From Mycolicibacterium canariasense (GTDB lineage Bacteria > Actinomycetota > Actinomycetes > Mycobacteriales > Mycobacteriaceae): DNA of 64,000 bases. The translations under genes were made by a program, and so were the position numbers. The notes beneath the pieces were generated by a model. It was not told the origin of the DNA and ran no database searches. It saw only the letters and a program-made list of their open reading frames with translations. Location of the stretch: contig NZ_LQOL01000052.1 of the NCBI RefSeq assembly GCF_002101555.1, positions 310,001 through 374,000 on the forward strand, in the 5' to 3' direction. This document shows, piece after piece, positions 9,125 to 16,796 of this stretch (within the stretch, counting starts at the first letter, position 1; each line of letters starts with the position of its first letter).

Positions 9125-9427
9125 CAGCCCAGCTCAGCCGGTTGCCGACGAGTTGGAAACCCGTCCGCCGGGAAATGTGGACAACGGCCCGACTGTGCAT
9201 AACTGCAGTGGTAAAAGCACCTGTGTCCACGGTGTAAACTGCTATCCGCAGCTCACATCCGTGGGCTGACTTCGCGCGCCTGCCCCGCAACCCCGCTCGA
9301 TTCGGGTTGCACCAGCATGCCGGGCGGTCCTGGTTCGGGAAACCGAAGCGGGTCCGGCAGCTGCAGACGCCAGGGTCCGGGATCGACCGATTCCGGACGA
9401 CAACCGACACAAAGGAATCACGCACTC
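9125..9427 (+). promoter_or_regulatory. divergent intergenic region and rpsB leader
   Basis: This 303-base gap separates the M23-like gene from rpsB. It holds no credible ORF. A TAAACT hexamer (9235-9240) is the best -10 candidate for rpsB and would give a leader of about 180 bases; no matching -35 is clear. A 6-bp stem GTCCGG/CCGGAC (9375-9380 with 9393-9398) lies close to the AAAGGA ribosome-binding site (9411-9416). A long leader suggests feedback control by ribosomal protein, but this is inference. Confidence 0.4.
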
Positions 9428-10258
9428 ATGGCTGTTGTAACCATGAAGCAGCTGCTCGACAGCGGCGCACACTTCGGGCACCAGACCCGTCGTTGGAACC
9501 CCAAGATGAAGCGGTTCATCTTCACCGACCGCAACGGCATCTACATCATCGATCTGCAGCAGACGCTGACCTACATCGACAAGGCCTACGAGTTCGTCAA
9601 GGAGACGGTGGCCCACGGCGGCACCATCCTGTTCGTCGGCACCAAGAAGCAGGCCCAGGAATCCATCGCCGACGAGGCGACCCGGGTCGGCATGCCCTAT
9701 GTGAACCAGCGCTGGCTGGGCGGCATGCTCACCAACTTCTCCACCGTGCACAAGCGCCTGCAGCGCCTCAAGGAGCTCGAGGCCATGGAGCAGACCGGTG
9801 GGTTCGAAGGCCGCACCAAGAAGGAAATCCTCATGCTCACGCGTGAGAAGAACAAGCTGGAGCGCAGCCTCGGCGGTATCCGGGACATGCAGAAGGTGCC
9901 CTCGGCCATCTGGGTCGTCGACACCAACAAGGAGCACCTGGCCGTCAACGAGGCCATCAAGCTCGGCATCCCGGTGATCGCCATCCTCGACACCAACTGC
10001 GATCCCGATCAGGTCAACTACCCGGTCCCGGGCAACGACGACGCGATCCGCTCGGCCGCGCTGCTCACCAAGGTGATCGCCTCCGCCGTCGCCGAAGGCC
10101 TGCAGGCCCGCGCCGGCGCCGGTAAGACCGAGGCCGGCCAGGGTGACGGGGCGGCGGCCGAGCCGCTCGCCGAGTGGGAGCAGGAGCTGCTGGCGGGTGC
10201 CACCACCGGTACCGCCGACAGCACCGGCGCTGCCGACACCACCACCGACGCTTCCTAA
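9428..10258 (+). CDS. rpsB: 30S ribosomal protein S2
   Basis: A 276-residue S2 protein starting MAVVTMKQLLDSGAHFGHQ, with the conserved segments WNPKMKRFIFTDRNGIYIIDL, LFVGTKKQAQ, YVNQRWLGGMLTNF and IWVVDTNKEHLAV. The last 40 residues are a variable Ala/Gly/Thr-rich tail typical of mycobacterial S2. The ATG has AAAGGA upstream; a longer in-frame extension is not supported. It is followed after 20 bases by tsf, the normal rpsB-tsf operon. Confidence 0.97.
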   Translation: MAVVTMKQLLDSGAHFGHQTRRWNPKMKRFIFTDRNGIYIIDLQQTLTYIDKAYEFVKETVAHGGTILFVGTKKQAQESIADEATRVGMPYVNQRWLGGMLTNFSTVHKRLQRLKELEAMEQTGGFEGRTKKEILMLTREKNKLERSLGGIRDMQKVPSAIWVVDTNKEHLAVNEAIKLGIPVIAILDTNCDPDQVNYPVPGNDDAIRSAALLTKVIASAVAEGLQARAGAGKTEAGQGDGAAAEPLAEWEQELLAGATTGTADSTGAADTTTDAS

Positions 10259-10278
10259 ATTTCCAGGAGAACGCTTTT

Positions 10279-11094
10279 ATGGCTAACTACACCGCTGCCG
10301 ACGTCAAGCGCCTGCGGGAGCTGACCGGCGCCGGCATGCTCGACTGCAAGAACGCGCTCACCGAGACCGACGGCGATTTCGACAAGGCCGTCGAGGTGCT
10401 GCGCATCAAGGGCGCCAAGGATGTCGGCAAGCGCGCCGAGCGCGCGACCGCCGAGGGCCTGGTGGCCGCCAAGGACGGCGCCCTGATCGAGCTGAACTCC
10501 GAGACCGACTTCGTCGCCAAGAACGACGAATTCCGGGGCGTGGCCGAACAGATCGTCACCGCCGCCGCCGAGTCCAAGGCGACCGACGTCGACGCGCTGA
10601 AGGCCGCCAAGGTGGGCGACACCACCGTCGAGCAGCTCGTCGCGGACCTGTCCGCCAAGATCGGCGAGAAGCTGGAACTGCGCCGGGTCGCCTACTTCGA
10701 CGGCCAGGTGGAGACCTACCTGCACAAGCGCGCCGCCGACCTGCCGCCGGCCGTCGGCGTGCTGGTCGAGTACACGGGATCCGACCAGGGCGCCGCGCAC
10801 GCGGTGGCCCTGCAGATCGCCGCGCTGAAGGCCAAGTACCTCACCCGCGAAGAGGTGCCCGCCGATGTCGTCGCCAACGAGCGCCGCATCGCCGAGGAGA
10901 CCGCCAAGGAAGAGGGCAAGCCCGAAGCCGCGCTGGCCAAGATCGTCGAGGGCCGGCTCACCGGGTTCTACAAGGACGTGGTGCTGCTGGACCAGCCGTC
11001 GGTGTCGGACAACAAGAAGTCCGTCAAGGCGCTGCTGGACGAGGCCGGCGTGACCGTGACCCGGTTCGTCCGGTTCGAGGTCGGCCAGGCCTAA
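10279..11094 (+). CDS. tsf: translation elongation factor Ts
   Basis: A 271-residue EF-Ts, the standard mycobacterial length. An N-terminal UBA-like domain (VKRLRELTGAGMLDCKNAL) is followed by the EF-Tu-contacting NSETDFVAKNDEF motif and two core subdomains. It regenerates EF-Tu-GTP. CAGGAGA lies upstream of the ATG. It is second in the rpsB-tsf operon and is followed by a strong hairpin. Confidence 0.97.
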   Translation: MANYTAADVKRLRELTGAGMLDCKNALTETDGDFDKAVEVLRIKGAKDVGKRAERATAEGLVAAKDGALIELNSETDFVAKNDEFRGVAEQIVTAAAESKATDVDALKAAKVGDTTVEQLVADLSAKIGEKLELRRVAYFDGQVETYLHKRAADLPPAVGVLVEYTGSDQGAAHAVALQIAALKAKYLTREEVPADVVANERRIAEETAKEEGKPEAALAKIVEGRLTGFYKDVVLLDQPSVSDNKKSVKALLDEAGVTVTRFVRFEVGQA

Positions 11095-11112
11095 GGGCCC
11101 AACAGGCACAGA

Positions 11113-11142
11113 TGTCCCCTCGCACCGCGGTGCGGGGGGACA
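11113..11142 (+). terminator. intrinsic terminator of rpsB-tsf
   Basis: Arms TGTCCCCTCGCACC (11113-11126) and GGTGCGGGGGGACA-like sequence (11129-11142) pair over 13-14 bp with one G-T pair around a CG-rich loop, then TTTCTGT follows. It starts 19 bases after the tsf stop. Confidence 0.75.
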
Positions 11143-11191
11143 TTTCTGTCTGCGCGCCCGAGTGCTGGTACGTGCTGGTACCGTCGGGCGC

Positions 11192-12586
11192 ATGACACGT
11201 GTGCACGCCTTCGGCGTCGACGCCCTCGGTGACCTGGACGCGGTGGCGCTGGTCGCCGCCCTGCGCGCCGGCGACGTCTCGCCGGCCGAACTGATCGACG
11301 CCGCCATCGCCCGCGCGCAAGCCGTCAACCCCGCCCTCAACGGGTTGGCCCACGAGGCGTTCGACCGGGCCCGCGCCGGCGCACCCCGCAGCGGCTTCTT
11401 CGCCGGCATCCCGACGTTCGTGAAGGACAACGTCGACGTCGCGGGGATGCCCACGATGGACGGCACCGACGCCTGGGTGCCGCGCCCGGCAGTTGCCGAC
11501 GGTGACTTCGCCCGCGCCTACCTCGGCACCGGCCTGGTCGCGCTGGGCAAGACCCGGCTGTCCGAATTCGGGTTCAGCGCCTCGGCCGAGCATCCCCGGC
11601 TGGGGCCGGTCCGCAATCCGTGGCACACCGACTACACTGCCGGGGCCTCGTCGTCCGGATCGGGTGCCTTCGTCGCCGCCGGGGTGGTGCCCATCGCGCA
11701 CGCCAACGACGGCGGCGGGTCCATCCGCATCCCGGCCGCGTGCAACGGGCTGGTCGGGCTCAAACCATCCCGTGGCCGGCTGCCGCTGGACAAGCAGATG
11801 CGCCAGATGCCGCTGCGCATCGTCGCCAATGGCGTGCTCACCCGATCGGTGCGCGACACCGCGGCGTTCTACCGCGAGGCCGAACGGCTGCGACGCAATC
11901 CGAAGTTGCCCCCCGTCGGTGATGTCACCGGACCGGGCGGTACCCGGCTGCGCATCGCGGTGTGCACGGAATCGATTGCCCGCCAAGCCAGCCCGGAGGT
12001 CCGGGACCTGACGATGAAGACCGCGGTGCAACTGGAGGGGCTCGGGCACCGGGTCACCGAGATCGCCAACCCGGTGCCGGCGTCGTTCATGGACGACTTC
12101 CTGTTGTACTGGTCGCTGCTGGCCTTCGCCCTGGTGCGCGGCGGCCCGCGCACATTCGGCCCGACCTTCGACAAGGGCAAACTGGACAACCTCACCGTCG
12201 GCCTGGAGGCAATGGCGGGGCGCAACCTGTACCGGATGCCGCTGGTGATCGCCAGGCTGGCCCGAACCCGCCGGATCATCGCGCGGCTGTCCACCTCCTA
12301 CGACGTGCTGCTCACCCCGACACTGGCCGACGTGACACCACCGATCGGACACCTCGACCCGACCGCGCCCTATCAACAGATCATCGACAGGCTGGTGGAA
12401 TGGGTGGCCTTCACACCGCTGCAGAACGTCACCGGAGACCCGGCGATCTCACTGCCCCTCGGCCGCTCCACACACGGATTACCGGTCGGGATGATGTTCA
12501 GCGCCCCGCAGGGCCAAGAGCGAATTCTGCTCGAATTGGCCTACGAACTCGAGGAAGTGCAGCCGTTTCCGCGGATCCAGGGCTGA
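11192..12586 (+). CDS. amiC: amidase (amidase signature family)
   Basis: A 464-residue amidase-signature enzyme. The catalytic triad is visible as Lys78 in FVKDNVDVAG, the cis-Ser in GASSSGSGAF (about 153-155) and the nucleophile Ser177 in NDGGGSIRIPAACNGLVG. The family hydrolyses carboxamides. Position next to tsf equals Rv2888c (amiC). The ATG following a doubled GTGCTGGTA sequence is used as start. The natural substrate is unknown, so the symbol rests on synteny. Confidence 0.85.
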   Translation: MTRVHAFGVDALGDLDAVALVAALRAGDVSPAELIDAAIARAQAVNPALNGLAHEAFDRARAGAPRSGFFAGIPTFVKDNVDVAGMPTMDGTDAWVPRPAVADGDFARAYLGTGLVALGKTRLSEFGFSASAEHPRLGPVRNPWHTDYTAGASSSGSGAFVAAGVVPIAHANDGGGSIRIPAACNGLVGLKPSRGRLPLDKQMRQMPLRIVANGVLTRSVRDTAAFYREAERLRRNPKLPPVGDVTGPGGTRLRIAVCTESIARQASPEVRDLTMKTAVQLEGLGHRVTEIANPVPASFMDDFLLYWSLLAFALVRGGPRTFGPTFDKGKLDNLTVGLEAMAGRNLYRMPLVIARLARTRRIIARLSTSYDVLLTPTLADVTPPIGHLDPTAPYQQIIDRLVEWVAFTPLQNVTGDPAISLPLGRSTHGLPVGMMFSAPQGQERILLELAYELEEVQPFPRIQG

Positions 12587-12590
12587 ATCG

Positions 12591-12625
12591 ACAACGAAAT
12601 CCGTTGTCTTAAGACATGTCGTTGT
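12591..12625. promoter_or_regulatory. inverted repeats upstream of the amine operon
   Basis: Just after the amidase stop, ACAACG (12591-12596) and CGTTGT (12602-12607) form an inverted repeat with a 5-base spacer. A perfect palindrome TGTCTTAAGACA (12605-12616) overlaps it, and a further CGTTGT half-site lies at 12620-12625. This density of symmetric sites in front of a five-gene operon suggests an operator; no regulator gene is adjacent. Confidence 0.4.
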
Positions 12626-12704
12626 AATGGCAACCACCACCCGTTAACGCGCCGGATACCACAGACTCGATCGGGCGAAACACCGCGGTCCGACTATTCC
12701 CCTC

Positions 12705-13874
12705 GTGGAGTCCGCTGCACCACCCACGATCACCCGTCCACCGGAGATCGCCGCCGCATCCGGCAACACCTTCTGGTGCCTGATCCGGTTCGCACTGGCC
12801 AACATCAAACGCCGGCCCGAGCGGTTCGTGCTGTCGGTCCTGGGCATCGCGCTGGCCATCGCTTGCGTCACCGTCGTGCGCACCATCGCCGCGAGTTTTG
12901 CCATCACCGGCGCGGACTCGGTCACCGACGTGATCGGCGACGCGCAGTTGTGGGTGGTGCCCGCCGCCGGCGTGCACTACGACAACGACGCCCAGGCCCT
13001 GGTGGCCGCCGGCCCCGCCCCGGCCATCAGCACCGTGCCGGACGGCTGGTCCGCGGTCCGCACACTGTCGGGCACCACCACCGTCAACGGCATCCCGGTG
13101 TCGATCCGTGGCACCGACACCGTCCCCGCGGGCCATGCCGCCATCGGCGAACAACTCGCCGCGCGGGTGGGTGTACACCCTGGCGACCAGGTGGCGATCG
13201 GCGGGCAGAACCTGACGGTGGATATCGCCGGCTCGGGCCAATCAGCCTCCATCCCAACGGAACTGGCGCGCACCGTGGTGGGTGACAACGGCTGGTGGAC
13301 CATCACCGCGCCCGCCGGTCAGGAGAAGCGTCGCGACCTGGCCCAGGTGTTCGGCGCGGCGACCGGACTGCCCGCCACCACCGACCCGTCGGTGCAACCC
13401 GAGGCCGGCGGACAGGGACTGATCTACGACACCGTCGGCGGGGTCGGTCCGCTGAGCTTCGAGCAGAACTTCTCGGCACTGTTCTCCGGCAAGGTGACCG
13501 GTTCCACGCTCGGCCTCATCTCGACGATCGGTCTCATCCTCGGATTCGTCATCGCGGTGTCCTCGTTCCTGGCCGCCGTCTCCGAACGCAAACGCGAGTT
13601 CGGGATCATGTCGAGCATCGGACTCGCCGACGAGGTGCTGTACTTCTTCCTGGTCGAGTCCGCCATCGTCTTCGTGGTCGCCTACGCCGTCGGCGTGCTG
13701 GGAGCGGGAGCTGCTGTGGCCCTGGTGATTCCGGGTATCGCGACGGTGACCGCCTGGGCGCAGGCCGCCGGCATGGTTGCTGCGTTCATCCCCGCCATGG
13801 CGATCGTCGGCGCCCTGATCCCCGTGCACCGGCTGCTGCAACAGCGGCCGGTCGAATTGTTGGGAGCCCGATGA
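12705..13874 (+). CDS. FtsX/MacB-type ABC transporter permease
   Basis: A 389-residue permease with the FtsX layout: an N-terminal cytoplasmic segment, one membrane helix (FVLSVLGIALAIACVTVV), an external domain of about 200 residues (about 65-265), then three membrane helices (ISTIGLILGFVIAVSSFLAAV; ESAIVFVVAYAVGVLGAGAAV; AGMVAAFIPAMAIVGALIPV). The cytoplasmic coupling sequence SERKREFGIMSSIGL is present. The start is GTG. It begins an operon with a second shorter permease and an ATPase; this type usually works mechanically on the envelope or exports a substrate rather than importing it. Confidence 0.8.
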   Translation: MESAAPPTITRPPEIAAASGNTFWCLIRFALANIKRRPERFVLSVLGIALAIACVTVVRTIAASFAITGADSVTDVIGDAQLWVVPAAGVHYDNDAQALVAAGPAPAISTVPDGWSAVRTLSGTTTVNGIPVSIRGTDTVPAGHAAIGEQLAARVGVHPGDQVAIGGQNLTVDIAGSGQSASIPTELARTVVGDNGWWTITAPAGQEKRRDLAQVFGAATGLPATTDPSVQPEAGGQGLIYDTVGGVGPLSFEQNFSALFSGKVTGSTLGLISTIGLILGFVIAVSSFLAAVSERKREFGIMSSIGLADEVLYFFLVESAIVFVVAYAVGVLGAGAAVALVIPGIATVTAWAQAAGMVAAFIPAMAIVGALIPVHRLLQQRPVELLGAR

Positions 13875-13926
13875 GCGCGTGCGCGAAGAGGAAACGGCAC
13901 CGATGAGCGCGTGCGCGAAGAGGAAA
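13869..13926 (+). repeat. 26-bp direct repeat with embedded ribosome-binding site
   Basis: Two identical 26-base copies (13869-13894 and 13901-13926, period 32) contain CGATGAGCGCG, then TGCGCGAAGAGGAAA. The first copy overlaps the stop codon of the first permease (ATGA), and the second ends with AGGAAAGG, 15 bases before the second permease ATG. Overlap with a stop codon and supply of the next gene's ribosome-binding site resemble mycobacterial interspersed repetitive units. Confidence 0.75.
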
Positions 13927-13940
13927 GGACACAGCTAGCC

Positions 13941-14501
13941 ATGCGTTACGGACTGTCCTACGGCTGGCTGGCGGCGCGCCGCCGGCTGTCGGAAATGATC
14001 CTGCCCGCCATCACCACGGCCACCGGCGCCTTCCTGGTGGTCCTGGTGTTCGGCATGTCGGAGGGTATCCGCGTCCAGTCCGCATCGTTGGGTCACGCCG
14101 ACGAGATCCGCGCCGCGGTGGTGCTCATCGCCGTCACCGTGCTGCTGGTCGGGGTGGTCGAGGTGGCCGTCGCCACCACCCGGACGGTGGCGCAGCGCAC
14201 CAGGGAGCTCGGTGTGCTGGGCGCCAACGGCATCGCCCGCAGCCCGGTGGTGATCGCCCTGCTGGTCGAACCCGTCATCGCCGCAATGCTGGGTGCGGTC
14301 GGCGGGGCGCTGCTGGCCATCGTCACAGGACTGGTGCTGGGCGCGCTCGGATTCGTACCCACCGGCGTCGCTATCGGTGGTCTGGTACTGGGAACCGTCA
14401 TCGCCGTCGTCGTCAGCATCGTCGCGGCGCTGGCCACCAGTGTCGTGCCCACCTGGAATGCCGCCTCCCGCCCACCCATCCGATCACTGAGTACGGGATA
14501 G
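13941..14501 (+). CDS. short FtsX-type ABC permease lacking the external domain
   Basis: A 186-residue membrane protein: one N-terminal helix (LPAITTATGAFLVVLVFGM), then after only about 20 residues the three-helix FtsX core (VVLIAVTVLLVGVVEVAVATT; ALLVEPVIAAMLGAVGGALL; VLGTVIAVVVSIVAALATSVV) with the coupling loop RTRELGVLGANGI. The large external domain of the partner permease is missing, so the pair should form an asymmetric dimer. The ATG after AGGAAAGG is chosen. ATPase follows 6 bases later. Confidence 0.78.
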   Translation: MRYGLSYGWLAARRRLSEMILPAITTATGAFLVVLVFGMSEGIRVQSASLGHADEIRAAVVLIAVTVLLVGVVEVAVATTRTVAQRTRELGVLGANGIARSPVVIALLVEPVIAAMLGAVGGALLAIVTGLVLGALGFVPTGVAIGGLVLGTVIAVVVSIVAALATSVVPTWNAASRPPIRSLSTG

Positions 14502-14507
14502 GAATAC

Positions 14508-15251
14508 ATGACCGCCATCAATGAGTCGGCCACCGCGGCAAGCGAATCCGGCGCCGCGACAGGTGAATCGGACACCACCGCACCCGTCATCGAGATCTCC
14601 GACGTGTGGAAGCTGCACAAACTCGGCGACGAGGTCGTCAAAGCCCTCAAGGCCGTGGAATTACGGGTCGTGCCCGGCGAATTCGTGTGCCTGATGGGCC
14701 CGAGTGGCAGCGGTAAGTCGACACTGCTGAACATCATCGGCGGGTTGGACCGTCCGACGAAGGGCATCGTGCGCGTCGCGGGACAGGACACCTCGACCAT
14801 CTCGGAGAGCCAGTTCGCCGCGCTGCGGCACGACACCATCGGCTTCATCTTCCAGAGCTACAACCTGATCCCGTTCCTCTCGGCGGTCGAAAACGTCGAA
14901 CTGCCACTGATGTTCGAGCCCTACGACCGCAAGGCGTTGCGAAAGCGGGCCATCGAACTGCTCGAGCTGGTCGGTCTGGGGCACCGGGTGCACCACCAGC
15001 CCACCAAGATGTCGGGCGGTGAGCAGCAGCGCACCGCCATCGCGCGGTCGCTGATCAGCAATCCGACGCTGGTGCTGGCCGACGAGCCGACCGCCAATCT
15101 TGATCACCGCACGGGGGAGACGGTGGTGCGCATGCTGCGCGACCTGTGTTCGACGCTCGGCGTCACGGTCGTCGCCAGCACCCACGACCCCACGGTGGCC
15201 GACGAAGCGAGCCGTGTTGTCCGGATGCGAGACGGACAGATCGTCAACTGA
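14508..15251 (+). CDS. ABC transporter ATP-binding protein (LolD/MacB type)
   Basis: A 247-residue ATPase with Walker A GPSGSGKST (about residue 65), Q-loop FIFQSYNLIPFLSA, ABC signature MSGGEQQR, Walker B LVLADEPT and the H-loop VASTHDP. Spacing and the FIFQSYNLIP sequence place it with LolD/MacB/FtsE-like exporters, matching the two FtsX-type permeases encoded just upstream. It is the third gene of the operon that continues into the amine permease and oxidase. Confidence 0.88.
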   Translation: MTAINESATAASESGAATGESDTTAPVIEISDVWKLHKLGDEVVKALKAVELRVVPGEFVCLMGPSGSGKSTLLNIIGGLDRPTKGIVRVAGQDTSTISESQFAALRHDTIGFIFQSYNLIPFLSAVENVELPLMFEPYDRKALRKRAIELLELVGLGHRVHHQPTKMSGGEQQRTAIARSLISNPTLVLADEPTANLDHRTGETVVRMLRDLCSTLGVTVVASTHDPTVADEASRVVRMRDGQIVN

Positions 15252-15275
15252 TCCAACGGTATTGGGAGACAATTC

Positions 15276-16796
15276 ATGACACAAGAACTGGAACATCCGG
15301 CAACCGCCGAACGCGACAAACTGATGACCACCGAGTTGGTCCCCGAACAGATCCTGCCCAAGGTGATGAGCACGTTCGGCCTGACCGCCGCCTACGTGTT
15401 CATCATCTGCTGGATCACCGGCTCATCGGTGATGGCCACCGGCGGCTGGACCGCCATCCCGATGTGGATCCTGGGCATCCTCACCTTCCTGGTCCCGGCC
15501 GGTATGGCCGTGGTGGAGCTGGGCAACCTGTGGCCCGGCCAAGGCGGGGTGTACATCTGGGCCACCCGCACGATGGGGGAGACCTGGGGCTTCATCGGCG
15601 GCTACCTGTCCTGGGTGCCGGTCATCCTCAATGCCGCCTCCTCACCGGCGGTGGTGCTGTCCTTCTTGCTGCTGGCCTTCCACGCCGAACTGGGGGTGAT
15701 GTCGAGCGTCATCCTGCAACTGGTCATCATGTGGGTGGTGATCGGGCTGGCGCTGGCGAAGCTCGCCGCCAACCAGCGGATCATGAACGTCGTCTTCGTG
15801 GTGTTCGGCGCGCTGGCACTGACCATCTTCATCTGCGGTCTGCTCTTCGCGGTGAAGCACGGCTCGGCGACACCGTTCAACTGGCACGACGCCGTGATCC
15901 CGAACTTCGCGGTGTCGGGCTTCCTGTACGGCACCGTGCTGCTCTACCTGCTCGGTGTGGAGACCCCGTACAACATGGGTGCGGAGTTCCTGTCGGTGCG
16001 CAAGAGCGGACCGCGCATGATCCTGTGGGGGTCGACCGCTCTGGTGCTGATCTACCTGCTGACGACGCTCGGCACGATGATGGCACTGCCCACCGACCAG
16101 ATCGACGCGGTGACCGGCGTGATCGGCATGCTGGGCGTGTCGGGATTCCCCGGGCTGATGGAGATCTGCGCTGTCGTGCTGGCGTTGATCATCGTGGTGG
16201 CGCTGATGACCTATCAGGTGGCCTACTCCCGGCTGATCTTCGTCTCCGGTCTTGAGCGCCACCTGCCGCGGATCTTCACCCACCTGAACCCGCGGACCCG
16301 TAACCCGGTGTCGGCCATCCTGATCCAGGGCGTCCTGTCATCGCTGCTGATCATCGGGCTGTATTCGCAGAGCAGCCTGGTCAACACGACGATCTTCCTG
16401 CAGGGCGGCCTGTCGACGGTGTGGCTGCTGTCCGGGTTCTTCTTCCTGATCCCGGTCGTCATCTCCCGCAAGAAGTACGCCGATCGCTATGCCAGCGAGA
16501 CGTTCTGGCGTATCCCGGGCGGCATGGTCGGGGTCTGGATCACCGTCGTCGTCGGCACACTGGGCACCATCGCCGGCGTCTACTACTCCTTCGCCAAATC
16601 CTGGCTCTCCAGCTCCGGTGTCGGGGACGGGGAATGGATGGCCTGGGTCGGCAGCATCAGCGTCGGCATGTTCGCGCTCGGCCTGATCGTCTACATCTTC
16701 GGCCGCCGCTCGGCGCACAAGGTGTCCCAGGACGACGCGCTGGCCCATCTCGCGGTGTTCGATCTCACCAAGGAAGCAGAGGAAACAGCCAAGTGA
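15276..16796 (+). CDS. APC-superfamily amino acid/amine permease
   Basis: A 506-residue protein with about 12 hydrophobic helices and an APC-type N-terminus (STFGLTAAYVFIICWITGSSVM; then GGVYIWATRTMGE). A cytosolic charged C-terminus ends KEAEETAK. GGGAGA lies 5' of the ATG. Its stop overlaps the start of the copper amine oxidase gene (GTGA), so the likely substrate is a primary amine handed to that enzyme (inference from operon). Family membership alone does not give the substrate. Confidence 0.83.
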   Translation: MTQELEHPATAERDKLMTTELVPEQILPKVMSTFGLTAAYVFIICWITGSSVMATGGWTAIPMWILGILTFLVPAGMAVVELGNLWPGQGGVYIWATRTMGETWGFIGGYLSWVPVILNAASSPAVVLSFLLLAFHAELGVMSSVILQLVIMWVVIGLALAKLAANQRIMNVVFVVFGALALTIFICGLLFAVKHGSATPFNWHDAVIPNFAVSGFLYGTVLLYLLGVETPYNMGAEFLSVRKSGPRMILWGSTALVLIYLLTTLGTMMALPTDQIDAVTGVIGMLGVSGFPGLMEICAVVLALIIVVALMTYQVAYSRLIFVSGLERHLPRIFTHLNPRTRNPVSAILIQGVLSSLLIIGLYSQSSLVNTTIFLQGGLSTVWLLSGFFFLIPVVISRKKYADRYASETFWRIPGGMVGVWITVVVGTLGTIAGVYYSFAKSWLSSSGVGDGEWMAWVGSISVGMFALGLIVYIFGRRSAHKVSQDDALAHLAVFDLTKEAEETAK

